From contig NMRA01000592.1 of assembly GCA_002633005.1 (NCBI GenBank), forward strand, positions 57,882 to 121,881: 64,000 bases of DNA. The letters run 5' to 3'. Source of the stretch: Phoronis australis. Lineage: Eukaryota; Phoronida; Phoronidae. Position 1 is the stretch's first letter; each line of letters begins with the position of its first letter. Under the pieces are notes generated by a model, which was not told the DNA's origin, did no database searches, and worked only from the letters and a program-made list of their open reading frames with translations. A program made the position numbers and the translations under genes. Shown here piece after piece: positions 38,601 to 46,700 of the stretch.

Positions 38601-40560
38601 TAACTTTGAAAATTAAATGAGAAAAATGCAACAGTTGAAATATGCGAATGCTCAGGCACATTCCCCTCTCAGACAGCAAACGGCTTATCACTGTCGTAAA
38701 TCAAACGTCAAGCTGAAACATAAACAAAAGCACTGCATACTGGCTGTCTGCAGTAGTCCACCCCAACTTGCGAGACGAGACACAGGACTTCAGACACTGA
38801 GTGGAATGGAATAAGAATCATATGATAGTTTCAATGACGGTTCGAGATGTCTAGCAGTTATTAGGCACAGTGTTCTTAAGCTGGGCTTCTATGACAATCC
38901 TAGTTCTAATGCTGGTCTGTTTCACAAGCTGCTACTAGTCTTACTGCTCCCTATAACATACAAGTACTCACTGTGTCCGAGCACACTGCATTCTCTGTAG
39001 ATCAAATTATTGATGAAACATTTCAAACACGAGTCTTAAATCAGAAGAGTGTCTTTGTCAATTGCTCGGGTATGCACAGTTAATTGCTGTTGGACATTTC
39101 AACTTGTTATTCTCATTTTTCTTGTGATGGAAACATGCATACATTTAGCATGGACTAATTAGACATTGAAAGATGAACATCAGTGGAGAGGGGGGAGGGG
39201 CAAGCATCATATAGCAGTACACACCTTATTTGATGAGCAAAGTAACAGAATCTGATGTTAGTCACATATTCTGTTCTCCTTACCAAGACCCATGATTATA
39301 CAATTTTGTTTAAGACATGTAAAACCTGGTTACTCTTGTAAAATGGAGATGGACACTCTTTCATTTAACACGAGTTGACAGTTTGCTCAGGTGCCATGTT
39401 CCTCTTAACACTCAGTTATCGTTTCCCATTCTTATAAACTTTAACTCCTGGTTCTCGTATCATTTTGTTGATTACTGATCTTCAGCCCTTGACCTTTTAC
39501 TGTGTAATATGCCGTGAGACAACAGAAACTAGAGGGTGCAATTCTTTGCAGCACTTTTACTCATCTTTATTTTATGGCCGTGGTTCTTCTTTTAGGCCAA
39601 ATCAGCACAAGAGAACGATCATAACAAGTGCTTTAGCAATTGAACAATGTCATTTTTACAGCAGTTTTTGCATTTTATGGAAACTCCATGGGACTGGAAT
39701 TTGGCCGTTTTTATCGCAATTTGATGATGAAAATCCCGTAATTCAGCAAGTTTGTTGTCTTGTCTATTTGAAAACGTATGTTTCTCGATTTCGTTTTCCA
39801 CGTGCCTTAGTATTGTTCTGACTTGCGTCTGAGTTTCCGGTATTACACTAACTTGCTTGTACTTGCTTTGAGTTAAGAAACAAAACGTGTAGTGTTTAAG
39901 TATGACATCGTCCTAAAAAGCCTTGCTATTCGTTTTATTTTATTAGACAGATTCAGTCAAGACTTTGGGCTGATATTGTAGCCACGCATGGTTTCACCCT
40001 CTTGTCTCCCTCTTATTTCTGTATCAGTATGTGCTCCTTTTGGCCTGATCACTCTCTAATCCAGGATACGTGATAATTTTGCTCCTTTTGGCCTGATCAC
40101 TGTCTAGTCCAGGATATGTTATAATTATGCTCACCTTTTGTTTGAACTTCTCACTCTACTCTGTTATGTCGTAACTGATAATGTTTTAATTACCAAAGGA
40201 CATGGCATATTGTGATGTTGAATGTACTCTGTTTAACAGTCTTGATTTAGGTTAACCTGTTAATAGTGCCGGCATAAAATGACATTAGGATGGAGTTAAG
40301 CAGGATGAGTAAGTTAGTTTACATCAACAATAATATAGTATTTAATAGTATTGTGGGTTTACATGCTAACTAGCTTACTGTTTCACATGACTGCTATTTA
40401 TTGTTAAAATACTTACTATTTCATTACACAGAAGTTCAAGGCAAGTACTCGTACCAGATTGACTGCAGCTGATGGGGCAAAGATGATTGAGACAGAGGAA
40501 AAACCACAGTTTCATGAAGAAAGCTCGTCTGCTCAAAATTTGATGAACACAAAACTTTGA
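11484..40560 (+). CDS. SLC6 family sodium/chloride-dependent transporter (5' end missing)
   Basis: Plasma-membrane symporter family that moves a small amine or amino acid inward with Na+ and Cl-. Twelve exons: 11484-11618, 19819-20038, 26223-26355, 26650-26784, 27168-27271, 28116-28240, 31252-31364, 34433-34573, 35029-35128, 35472-35572, 38040-38210, 40432-40560. All have GT/AG borders and compatible phases and give about 535 residues covering TM2 to the C-terminus. Family marks: ELAVGQY after TM2; paired EL2 cysteines (C-x8-C) with N-glycosylation sites; WKGVKSTGK between TM4 and TM5; GPGL.F..YPEA in EL4; GIDSQ in TM8; the TM10 Asp in DYYSSG. The Cl--site residues known in GAT-1 (Gln and Ser in TM6, Asn and Ser in TM7) are present. 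The tail ends TKL, a class I PDZ ligand. Closest in feel to the GABA/betaine/taurine/creatine group; the substrate is not decidable. The exon for TM1 and the N-terminus was not found. Confidence 0.97.
11619..11903. repeat. Short irregular repeats just inside SLC6 intron
   Basis: Immediately after the donor the intron holds irregular repeats built on GTACCTGTTCA and CACGTAC phrases, about 11660-11850. Unlike the arrays elsewhere in this gene, they do not clearly include exon bases. Confidence 0.45.
11904..12103 (+). repeat. 66-bp tandem repeat, about three units
   Basis: Three near-identical 66-bp units, each running from ACTGGAATGCCTTACATG to CCTCGTGTATGTA. About one and a half units of the same array recur at 15214-15312, at the start of the second copy of the duplicated segment. 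Confidence 0.9.
11904..15041 (+). repeat. Large direct duplication, copy A (within SLC6 intron)
   Basis: About 3.1 kb that recurs as copy B at 15214-19123, beginning with the 66-bp array and ending at the shared phrase AACCACTTATGG..GAACCTTATT. The two copies differ by scattered substitutions and small indels. Copy A lacks the ~0.9 kb insertion of copy B and shows the intact empty site at 13888-13899. No coding exon is inside. Confidence 0.93.
15042..15213. other. Spacer between duplicated segments, with ambiguous base
   Basis: A short AT-rich spacer between copies A and B, ending in an 'n' at 15213 exactly where copy B begins. The ambiguous base at the join suggests a scaffold patch or unresolved assembly junction. 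Confidence 0.7.
17275..17513 (+). pseudogene. Decayed THAP zinc-finger domain
   Basis: The frame from ATG at 17275 starts [13 protein letters not shown] and VSVFR, like the N-terminal C-x2-4-C part of a THAP finger. The match then continues in another frame, where [19 protein letters not shown] and the terminal block are read; CS.HF is the C2CH hallmark. The second frame also has a TAG at 17361-17363. A frameshift and a stop make this a broken copy. It lies within the TTAA-flanked insertion and is probably the N-terminus of that element's transposase. Confidence 0.65.
17548..17865 (-). CDS. Uncharacterised acidic open frame inside the Kolobok-like element
   Basis: A 105-codon minus-strand frame, rich in Glu and Asp in the middle, with LRPYELDP near the end. 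It overlaps no known domain with certainty. The RPY.x.P phrase recalls the N-terminal region of invertebrate zinc-finger proteins annotated as P2X7-like, but this is a weak guess. It is open only within the insertion and may be a first exon or a chance frame. Confidence 0.2.
   Translation of the reverse strand: MSLAQNFDFSFNFANFHISRHVTTAESREFESDNDYEQEMNKYCEETYENGGQDDEMGLHESEYEFDMFSAAYFSTLRPYELDPPAREAASGSASQPSHPTDDPE
19381..19490 (+). repeat. Diverged copies of the SLC6 exon-3 start
   Basis: Upstream of the regular 64-bp array, TTCAG GTGCTGATCTGGCCACAG (at 19377-19399) and a second GTGCTGGTC near 19444 resemble the acceptor and first bases of the SLC6 exon at 19819. They look like older, decayed units of the same array. 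Confidence 0.55.
19531..19612 (+). repeat. Dispersed repeat fragment, also at 1499-1565
   Basis: Shares the order AGACGTGCGCAGGC, then TGATCA(T/C)(C/T)TGGAA, then TTTATTAA.ATATAG with 1499-1565. It is a short dispersed repeat of unknown type. Confidence 0.5.
19627..19818 (+). repeat. 64-bp minisatellite copying the SLC6 exon acceptor
   Basis: Three units of exactly 64 bp start at 19627, 19691 and 19755 and abut the real exon at 19819. Each unit is the first ~26 bases of that exon (G.GCTGGTCTGGCTACA) followed by the last ~38 bases of the intron, ending TACTTGTACCTTCAG. Each unit therefore recreates a full acceptor plus exon start. Open frames running through here (for example 19627-20076) follow the repeat and do not mark exons. 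Confidence 0.93.
19819..20038 (+). CDS. SLC6 exon: TM3 and extracellular loop 2
   Basis: Acceptor TACCTTCAG and donor GTAAGA; phase 1 in, phase 2 out. It encodes TM3 ([18 protein letters not shown], with the conserved Tyr) and EL2 with [11 protein letters not shown], carrying the paired cysteines and NAT, NNT and NDS glycosylation sites. It joins the next exon as EDYYN-RRVLQ. Confidence 0.96.
20349..20392 (-). ncRNA. Hammerhead-ribozyme-like motif (copy 1, minus strand)
   Basis: Read on the minus strand: GCTT, CTGAGGA, stem II GGTGT...ATGCC, AAAA in place of GAAA, palindromic CATG, GTC, then AAGC pairing with GCTT. This is the layout of the minimal hammerheads known from Penelope-like retroelements. 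The G-to-A change in GAAA would be expected to cripple it. It is inverted relative to the copy at 20914-20959. Confidence 0.5.
20914..20959 (+). ncRNA. Hammerhead-ribozyme-like motif (copy 2, plus strand)
   Basis: GCTT, CTGAGGA core, stem II GGTGT/ATGCC (five pairs, two wobble), GAAAC core, palindromic CATG stem III, GTT cleavage triplet, then AAGC closing stem I. All catalytic core blocks are present. Very short palindromic stem III is typical of Penelope-type hammerheads, which act as dimers. Activity is inferred from the pattern only. Confidence 0.6.
21909..23303. mobile_element. Non-autonomous terminal-inverted-repeat element, 1.4 kb
   Basis: The left end (ACCGTATTTGCCGTAATAA) and right end (reverse complement ACCGTATTCGCCGTAATAA) form inverted termini. 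Inside each terminus is a CCGCCCA block and a run of G before GGCGCTTAT. No clear target duplication is seen. It has no transposase. A fragment of the same family is at 1589-1854, in the opposite orientation. Confidence 0.8.
23560..24955 (+). repeat. Diverged tandem repeat region, units of roughly 450-650 bp
   Basis: Recurring blocks: GCTGTATCTCCTAA (23620, 24068), TTTCATGAAATTTG (about 23794, 24456), CAACCAAACCACTCT (about 23933, 24589) and CCCCTAGTGGCAATTT (24194, 24402). Block order is partly conserved but unit lengths vary. The same kind of block reappears near 59695-59745. It is probably a dispersed element tandemly rearranged. No gene. Confidence 0.65.
24956..26222. other. SLC6 intron sequence with GT microsatellite
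   Basis: Intron without a supported gene. A GT-rich microsatellite lies at about 25952-26010, and a short palindrome ACCCATGG..CCATGGG lies near 26028-26045. The 78-codon frame at 25490-25726 has no recognisable domain. Confidence 0.5.
26223..26355 (+). CDS. SLC6 exon: EL2 end and TM4
   Basis: Acceptor TTTCTAG, donor GTAAGA; phase 2 in, phase 0 out. It encodes [21 protein letters not shown]4 ([15 protein letters not shown]) and ends VKSTGK. The [18 protein letters not shown] pattern is diagnostic of the GABA/betaine-type SLC6 group. Confidence 0.96.
26650..26784 (+). CDS. SLC6 exon: TM5 and extracellular loop 3
   Basis: Acceptor TTCGGCAG, donor GTTAGT; 45 whole codons. It encodes [14 protein letters not shown], then [14 protein letters not shown] and a loop ending LLLDPE. 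This follows TM4 directly, as in all SLC6 proteins. Confidence 0.96.
27052..27166 (+). repeat. 23-bp minisatellite ending at an SLC6 acceptor
   Basis: Five 23-bp units (GACCAA.TGATGCTATAC.TC plus two or three bases) run directly into the exon. The last unit supplies the acceptor (TATACTTCTAG). Because three of the four earlier units also end TCTA before a G, each forms a TCTAG that resembles the real acceptor. Confidence 0.93.
27168..27271 (+). CDS. SLC6 exon: TM6 with ion and substrate residues
   Basis: Acceptor CTTCTAG, donor GTAAGT; phase 0 in, phase 2 out. It encodes [19 protein letters not shown] and [14 protein letters not shown]. Gln and Ser of the chloride site (AQ..FxS pattern) are kept. 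The usual second Phe of the QxFFS motif is Asn here, and the middle Gly of the unwound segment is Ala, both unlike the usual GABA, monoamine or glycine transporters. Confidence 0.96.
28116..28240 (+). CDS. SLC6 exon: TM7
   Basis: Acceptor TTTTCCAG, donor GTGAGT; phase 2 in, phase 1 out. It encodes [18 protein letters not shown], then [10 protein letters not shown] and the start of EL4 (KEIDDVVTQ). Asn and Ser of NSATS match the TM7 chloride ligands of GAT-type transporters. Confidence 0.96.
28410..29734. mobile_element. Probable non-autonomous DNA element, 1.3 kb
   Basis: It starts GGGTTAATGCC and ends GGCGTTAACCC, an imperfect inverted terminus. Both ends also carry, in direct orientation, a GGGTAATCGCC then CACCCCCGACT block followed by a GCCA..TTTGG block. 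The interior has no recognisable transposase. No target duplication is clear, so the exact ends are uncertain. Confidence 0.5.
29981..30330 (-). pseudogene. RNase H domain relic of a non-LTR retrotransposon
   Basis: On the minus strand the frame reads [20 protein letters not shown], then [11 protein letters not shown] and a TGA at 30228-30230. The W.PGH.GV.GNE.AD..A pattern is the C-terminal half of the RNase H domain found in LINE and related retroelements. The same frame continues for about 80 codons past the stop, with a Cys/His-poor tail. Upstream the match shifts to another frame near 30330-30440. It is a dead copy lying antisense in an SLC6 intron. Confidence 0.72.
30331..31251. other. 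SLC6 intron sequence
   Basis: The first ~200 bases probably extend the retrotransposon relic (minus-strand [13 protein letters not shown] near 30345-30385). Two similar TTAAGGAGAATGTC phrases sit at about 31061 and 31094. Otherwise nothing recognisable. Confidence 0.4.
31252..31364 (+). CDS. SLC6 exon: extracellular loop 4 and TM8
   Basis: Acceptor TACCCACAG, donor GTTAGT; phase 1 in, phase 0 out. It encodes [32 protein letters not shown] and GIDSQ. The Asp-Ser pair belongs to the conserved second sodium site of SLC6 transporters. Confidence 0.97.
31365..31836 (+). repeat. 44-bp minisatellite copying the SLC6 exon donor
   Basis: About ten to eleven units of ~44 bp begin at the exon edge. 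Each contains AATTGATAGTCAG followed by GTTAGTGAAG: the last ~11 exon bases plus the intact donor. Some units are shortened (two lack the AATTGATA part). The real exon end is the left-most member. Beyond about 31840 the units decay, with related GGTTAGTGAAGTGTT phrases as far as ~32020. Confidence 0.95.
31837..34432. other. SLC6 intron sequence
   Basis: No supported gene. It holds decayed 44-bp units up to ~32020 and a 22-bp minisatellite at 33218-33400 (listed separately). Confidence 0.5.
33218..33400 (+). repeat. 22-bp minisatellite
   Basis: About eight units of CCATGACTCCACACACCCCT plus two bases, more irregular at the left. Overlapping minus-strand frames (33190-33496) are translations of the repeat, not proteins. 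It lies mid-intron, well away from any exon. Confidence 0.9.
34433..34573 (+). CDS. SLC6 exon: TM8 end, intracellular loop 4, TM9
   Basis: Acceptor ATTTTCAG, donor GTAAGT; 47 whole codons. It encodes [15 protein letters not shown], then HRYFRRKEI and TM9 ([17 protein letters not shown]). Confidence 0.96.
35029..35128 (+). CDS. SLC6 exon: TM10
   Basis: Acceptor TTTTGCAG, donor GTGAGT; phase 0 in, phase 1 out. It encodes [18 protein letters not shown], then [15 protein letters not shown]. The Asp of IDYY aligns with the extracellular-gate Asp of GAT-1. Confidence 0.96.
35472..35572 (+). CDS. SLC6 exon: intracellular loop 5 and start of TM11
   Basis: Acceptor CATGTACAG, donor GTAAGT; phase 1 in, phase 0 out. 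It encodes [26 protein letters not shown] and FSPCLIL. The N..EM.G..P...F..CW pattern matches the family. Confidence 0.95.
35573..35960 (+). repeat. ~54-bp minisatellite copying the SLC6 exon donor
   Basis: About seven units, each made of ~46 exon-like bases (TTCTTCCGGGTCTGCTGGTA, then GGCTTCTCACC and CCT..TCCTG) plus a donor-like GTAAGTCTTA. The first two or three units and the last (ending ATCCTG GTAAGA near 35953) keep a usable GTAAGN donor. The middle ones have GATCAATCTT instead. Confidence 0.93.
35961..38039. other. SLC6 intron sequence
   Basis: AT-rich intron with no supported gene. The 94-codon minus-strand frame at 36915-37199 has no recognisable motif. Confidence 0.5.
38040..38210 (+). 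CDS. SLC6 exon: TM11 end and TM12
   Basis: Acceptor CTTTACAG, donor GTGAGT; 57 whole codons. It encodes [20 protein letters not shown], then [15 protein letters not shown] and TM12 ([17 protein letters not shown]). The YKP..Y...Y.YP.WG...GWLLA..S...IP run is the GABA/betaine-type signature. Confidence 0.97.
38211..40431. other. SLC6 last intron
   Basis: No supported gene. A ~57-bp block (GCTCCTTTTGGCCTGATCAC) is present twice in tandem at about 40031-40140. The 118-codon frame at 39465-39821 shows no domain. Confidence 0.5.
40432..40560 (+). CDS. SLC6 terminal exon: cytoplasmic C-terminus
   Basis: Acceptor ATTACACAG; in phase 0. It encodes [15 protein letters not shown], a short acidic/Ser-rich stretch, and QNLMNTKL followed by TGA at 40558-40560. 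The last three residues fit the class I PDZ-ligand rule (S/T-x-hydrophobic), as does the THL end of the betaine/GABA transporter BGT-1. The tail has no family-wide conservation, so the exon rests on splice site, phase and tail length. Confidence 0.85.
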   Translation, partial: KFKASTRTRLTAADGAKMIETEEKPQFHEESSSAQNLMNTKL

Positions 40561-43500
40561 TGAAAAGCTTGAAAAGTACATCTCTGAAGTCAGTCCTGCT
40601 ACTTTATACTTGAAACCTGCACAGTTAGTGTTACATTCTTGTTCACAATTGGACTAATTTTAGAATGATTTTTGATATATATTTTATTTTGTTCATGCAC
40701 AATGTTTGCTTATGATTATCAATGTTTTGAACACTAAGTCAGGTAAAATTGAAAATTTGATTTATGTGCTTTTGTGAATGATGACACAACTGTTATGAAT
40801 TTTTTTATAAAGTTACATTTGTTGAAACTCTATATATATATAACTAAAAAAGTGATTTTCAGTTTCTGGCTCTTGCTCATTCTCAAGAATAGTTGACTGC
40901 GGTTATAGCCTGCCATATAGTGTAATATTACACAAAACTAAGGTCATCTAGAATCACACTTAATTTTTTAACGTCATGAAACCCACATGCACTGTATTAG
41001 CATAAACCTGACAGTGTGCTCTATTGACCTTCAAAAGGTAGGAAAGTAGGCCGCGCCTACGTCTCCAGTGTACAAATTGTGGGATGGTGTTAGAGCTATG
41101 AAGTCACATGCAGCTGTTTGCCATTTTGCTTTGGTTTAATGCTCCCTTTCCTCTAAGCCGGCATGTTGTGCACCCCTCTACTTGGATGAGTTACATATGA
41201 CATCACCAACATAGTTATCATCAACATGTTGTCTGTATACCTTGATAACTTAGCACTTCCCACTATTCATGGCCAACATTACTTAATATCTGTATCACGA
41301 GCTGACTAAGCATTTGTCAAACCTATTTTAGTATGCATTGTTGTAGTTTCTTAACGCGTGACTTGAGATGAGCAGTTCTCGTTTGTATAGGAATGGTAAT
41401 GCTCCAGTTATTTCGCACAAAGTTAATTTAATATAGTTTCGTGATAGTGTGGGTGGTGCCAAATAAACTGAATTTACAAACTGCATACTTAGGTGACAAG
41501 TGGTGCAAAGTTAGTTGAGTTATTAGCCATTGCCAACTGCCCATGTGTGAATTTAACAAAATGCGACCTACGGGTTGTCGCTTGATTCTATTCACTGTTA
41601 CAGTAAATAACGTGTAATTGGTAATCTCAGGTAAGTTGGGCAATAAAAAAGCGCCGGCCATGTGGAAGTACGAGAGGATGACGAAAACTGGGAGGTAGAG
41701 GGTGGGAAAAATTTTTAAGTTTTTGAACGTACGACAATGTGGCCGGAACAAAGATGAACTGAAAGCGAGGTTACCATAACAAAGAAAACACCCCTAAGGA
41801 CACGTGACAATCATTAGCCTATAAGAGCCAAGAGCTGACTAAACTCGAGGCCCGTAATAACAACAGACCAATACGAAGGCTGGGAAAACGACGGGTAGTC
41901 CCACACAAAGGAAATAATGGAATAGACTGACGTGAGGGGAGGAAGGAGTAAGATGGGTTCATATGCTCACATAAATATATTTAACAAGTGATACACCAGT
42001 TATGGAGAGCTTTCTGTTGTACCAATGAATGTACATTCCATTTCTAGTTATGAATATATGGTCTCATAAAATGTTGCTGCAATTTATAGTTACTGCCTGT
42101 GTTCACTCATGTGTACTTATATTGTTCACCTTGCATTTGTATGGAATATATGTTTACTTTAACGGAAAGTTTGTTTGAGATCTCATTGTAATGTATCTAC
42201 AGAGACTGCCCGACAGGCTTGTAGTTAGAGCGTAATTTTAAGACGATATACTACAAAGCACGATTATTTTTTGTATTATATTTTTGAGTTCAAGTACTAA
42301 GAAATTACTGGTTCGTATAAGTGATAATTAATAGTTAAATCATACATCATAACTCAAGTCTCATGTCAATATTTACACTTGCTGTTAATATCACAACAGT
42401 CTGTAAGTCGCACAATTCTAAGCACAAGACCGACCGTTTCCATCATGAACTGAGAATCTGAGTGGACATGCATTCCAGTTCACTTTATGTTTGCATGCCT
42501 AAACTGTAATTGGACAGCACCTGGTGCTTGTTTTCGTCTTATTGCAGGCAATGAGACAACAATAGCTGGCAGTGCATTCACATGAGATGTATTTGCACTG
42601 GATAGTTTACTGGTCTGAGTGATTGTGTATCCATAGAATTTAGAAGCTTTACGTCATGCAAAGTGTAAAAAACAGTTTTGAACAATACACTAGCTCTCAA
42701 ATAAGTCTGATTTTGTTCCTTTCCAAGATGAGAAGTGAGAAGCGAATGGACAGAAAGACATGTGCAATGAAACAAGCTACAAAATGTGGCGTGATTCATG
42801 TGAAAGACCTCAGTGATTACAGACTTGGACAAGATTGTAGACAGTGGGCTTGATTTAGTGAATTTTTGCTTTAAAAACACATTTTGTATCGCTACTCAAA
42901 GGTTAACACAGTCACAATGACTAGACTCAACAGCTTCCTTATAACATCAAAACTTTAACAAAACTGGCAAGTCAAAACCCACATTTACAACATCCGTTAT
43001 CTTGCTGAATTGAAGGCAATTACAGATAATTATGTCATCACAAAGAGTAATGACATATTCATCCTGGCTGCAAAATCTCTATTATCCATTAAATGCAGCT
43101 GAAACACAGCTATTCAAAATAAAAAGTTTTGATTTAGACCACTTGCCACTACGAAATTGGTCTGTAATTGTCATATTCGAGATGATCTCAGGGCTTCAAA
43201 AAGCTTGAGACCTAGCTCTCCAACTTGGCTTGTCACAGCAGAGAACACTGTCTTGAGAATGAACGACCAGTTGTTTACAAACCAAGAAACCACTTCCCAT
43301 ATGAGCAAGAAAGTAGTTGAGACCAATTTTATAATGCTAAGTGGTCCAATTAAAAAATTAGCTTCTTGGACTAAAGGAGGGTTTACAGGCATTTTAAAAG
43401 TTTCAACACGTCTGTAAGCTTTGATTCCTTGAAACACTATGGCCCTGCTCTAAAGTAATCATCTATCTGACAATCTTGAGGGAAAATCATTCTGCTCCAT

Positions 43501-43630
43501 AGCAGGATTTTATACTGTACTGAATAATGTCTAATACAAATATTTCAAATGTAATCAACAGCCTGCGAACGCATCATGACAGATGTCACAAAAATTTAAC
43601 AACCATTCAGAGGTGTCGGTCATGCACCAT
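40561..43630. other. Intergenic region between convergent SLC6 and ACOX3 genes
   Basis: Presumably contains both 3' untranslated regions. No exon is recognisable. The frames at 41428-41751 and 42578-42880 (minus) and 42656-42853 and 43157-43417 (plus) lack domains. A clear AATAAA is not seen close to either stop codon. The stretch 41700-41950 is notably purine-rich on the plus strand. Confidence 0.5.
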
Positions 43631-43648
43631 TCAGAGGTGTGACTTGGG
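43614..43648 (-). repeat. Short direct duplication at the ACOX3 stop codon
   Basis: ACCATTCAGAGGTGT occurs at 43605-43619 and again at 43629-43643, 24 bases apart. On the coding strand, both copies carry CACCTCTGA, so the terminal His-Leu-stop bases are copied again just downstream of the real stop. The coordinates given here cover part of both copies. Confidence 0.7.
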
Positions 43649-43753
43649 ACGAAGTGAGCCAATATTTGGTTTGTCAAGGAACTCCTTCCACCAGGTGGGT
43701 CTCTCAAACACTTTCTCACCCTGAATCATTGCACCATACAAGTTCTTGTAGAT
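43631..43753 (-). CDS. ACOX3: ACOX3 coding exon 14 (stop, PTS1)
   Basis: It encodes [28 protein letters not shown] and ends KSHL then TGA (43633-43631). Acceptor TTTTTGTAG. Ser-His-Leu is an accepted peroxisomal PTS1 form. Confidence 0.96.
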   Translation of the reverse strand: MYKNLYGAMIQGEKVFERPTWWKEFLDKPNIGSLRPKSHL

Positions 43754-46700
43754 CTACAAAAAGGGTGTACAGTATTGTAATAGTGCTCACGAACATATAT
43801 CCCTAATTTATTCTTAAAGTTCTATACATATTTAGTACATCTTTGGAGGAAAACAATTCAGTACATAAATGTACAACACGTACCAGACCATCTGCAGTTA
43901 TCTTTTACATATTCAGCAAACAAATTTTGACAACTTAGTTTCTGGTTGAATATCAGCAATTTTATTATACAGTACCTAGCTCGTGCTCAGTGAAAAGTGT
44001 TTTCAGAATATACATGCAATAAAAACACATTAACAAAATGGCACATAACAGCGCAATCTATTATCTCCTTATGTAAGACATAGATTAACAAGTTCACTTT
44101 ACGTAGGCTTATTTTTATTGAGAAAAATGAGATAAAGCAGGAGACAAAAACTGCTTGAGATTATCCCTCAAGAATTGTGAAACCATGAAACAGGACAAGA
44201 AGGCATCTGAATTCTTTTCCAACACAGCGAATCTAGGATTCTGTAAGAGACAACAGTGCCTAACAAACAAAGTTCACCCTAAACAGTTGTTGAGATTTTT
44301 TATTTTGCCTAATCATGTCACAAAGAGGTGACCTCTGATCTCCCATGCTATATCCACCTAGATGCTTTAACATCCTAACAACTGACCTATCGCCAGGAGT
44401 TTGAGTGACAGCTTAACTGACCAATCAGAACACAGCATTCTTGACACACCTTCGTATCCAAGCCTCCATTTTACCTGACAAACGACACGTAGTCAGGTAA
44501 AACTTTTTGTTTGTCGACTTTTCGCAAGGAGGCGAAGCTTGGGATAGGTCAATAACTAAGAGTGTGCAGGTAACCCTATTTGCTCACCTGACCATCAGAC
44601 AGTCCAATGGGTGACCTCAGTATATAGTCAGGAGGAGCAAGGACATCAACCAATGACACCGCATCATCCTTCAACTCTCCACATAACTCCAAGATGGCCT
44701 CTCGTATCAGCTGAGGTGGCTCACCCCCACTCACATACTGACCTGGAACAAAATCGGTGTTTTAAAAAAACATTGATTTACAAATAGATATAAACAATGA
44801 TTTACAAACAGATATGAAATATTGATCGACAGAATGATGCAACATTGTTTTACATGCAGATATTGACTTACAGAAATGATAAAAAATATTGTTTTACAAA
44901 CAGATACGAAATATTGATGTATGGATGTAACATTGTTTTACATACAGATATAAAATATTGATTTACAGAACTGAAGATATTAAACATTCAATTTGTTTTA
45001 CTAACAGATATGAAATATTGATCTACGGAATTACATACAGATATAAAATACTGACGTACAGAAAACATCGTTTTACAAACTGACAAAATAGAACGCTCAA
45101 AGTCCACAACTCTTACTCCAATGATCTCTGAAACTTTTGTAGTTTAGGTATTTTATTTCTTTCATAAACAGCAAAGTTACTTTATACAAAAATCTTTTTT
45201 ACTAATGGGAAAGTGTGCCGGTGTGGTGCAATAACAAGATTTACGGAAAAATCTCGGCTATTAGGGACAAAACAATTTATTTTCAAAACTGGCATTTTTT
45301 TCATTTTTCAAAGACTGCTAACATTGCTGTGAATACTTGAAACTTCTCATAACTTTGTGTACTCCCAACCTATGATGTCGAAGTGTTGCGTATCTGGGAG
45401 GACAACGCTGCACCTATCCACAGTACTGTAATTGGAGCTATATTACAATACTAAGGTACATGATATTAATTAACACCCCATTGATAACCTTGTTAGTAAG
45501 GTGTTGGAATTTCTTATTTTGGATTGCATTCAGCACTCTGTCTAATCAGGTTGGACTTAAAATGAATTGTGGGACGGATCAAGTTAAAACTGATTAAATT
45601 TACCAGTTCATGTAAAAGCACTGAAATTTAAAACATTTTAGACTTTAGAACTTAAAATGCATTCAGTAGTAAGTTTATCTAGAATGTTTTAAGTTAAAAA
45701 GTTTTAAATTTGTCGTGCGAAAGCAAAGTTTTAGCTGGAATGGTTAAAATGCGAAAAAAGCATTACAATGATGTTTTCAATGAAAAAAGAGCACTCGTGT
45801 ACATGTGCCAAATGAGGTTGTACTTCACAAACAAAATAAGTTATTACAACCCGTCCTATGATAATCAGCAGGTGCCATTCAACTTTGTTAAAACATTTTA
45901 GAAGTACCAATTTTGTCGTGTGAACAAAATGTTTTTTCAGTATAAAGCTAAAATGTTCCAGCTCAAAACATTTTAGCTGAAAAGATTTTAAGAAATGATT
46001 GTGTGAATACACTTTTTAAAAGCTTAAAAGTAACTACAAAAATTGTTTCACAAACTAGTAGTAATTTAACCTGGCTGTAGTAATACAAATGGTGTAAGAC
46101 AAGGTGGCATACCATCACCCTACGCAGAGCATTGATATGTGACCTTACAAACAGTAAAGACATAAAGGGTGATCATTTTTCAAATCTTTCCACAGTTGTT
46201 GGATACACTAGTCAGCACCTGTTGTGCTCTCCTCATTGAGACCATTTTGCCATGAAAGATCATCACAAGTAGCCAGTGCACTCACTTGGGACAGTCAAAC
46301 TTCCTGAGCAAACAGTGATATAGTGGATAACAGGTGGTGCCATTTTATTTGCTTCAAGTAATTGGTTGTTGACACGGTTCATCTTACTGGTCAATTCGTT
46401 TTCACTGATATGAGAGATAAAATGTAACATTTGAACGTGTGTGCGGGTACTTTGTAAATACGTCAAGGATTAGTGCCAGACCATTTATTATCAATTTTTT
46501 GCTGTCACTTTGGTCAAAACTAAAATTGTCAATACGCTGACCAACATGAATTTCAAAAACAGATCAGTGAGGCCAAAACCAAATGTCAAAACACCAACAG
46601 AAGCCTTTATTAATAACAAAACTCCTTACTTACCTTGATACAAAGTAGCCATGTGTTTCTCCAAGCACCACAATCCAAACAGACTGAACAATTTGTTCAA

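Noticed and set aside
41428-41751. 107-codon minus frame between SLC6 and ACOX3
   Set aside because: No domain or splice context; likely intergenic or untranslated sequence.
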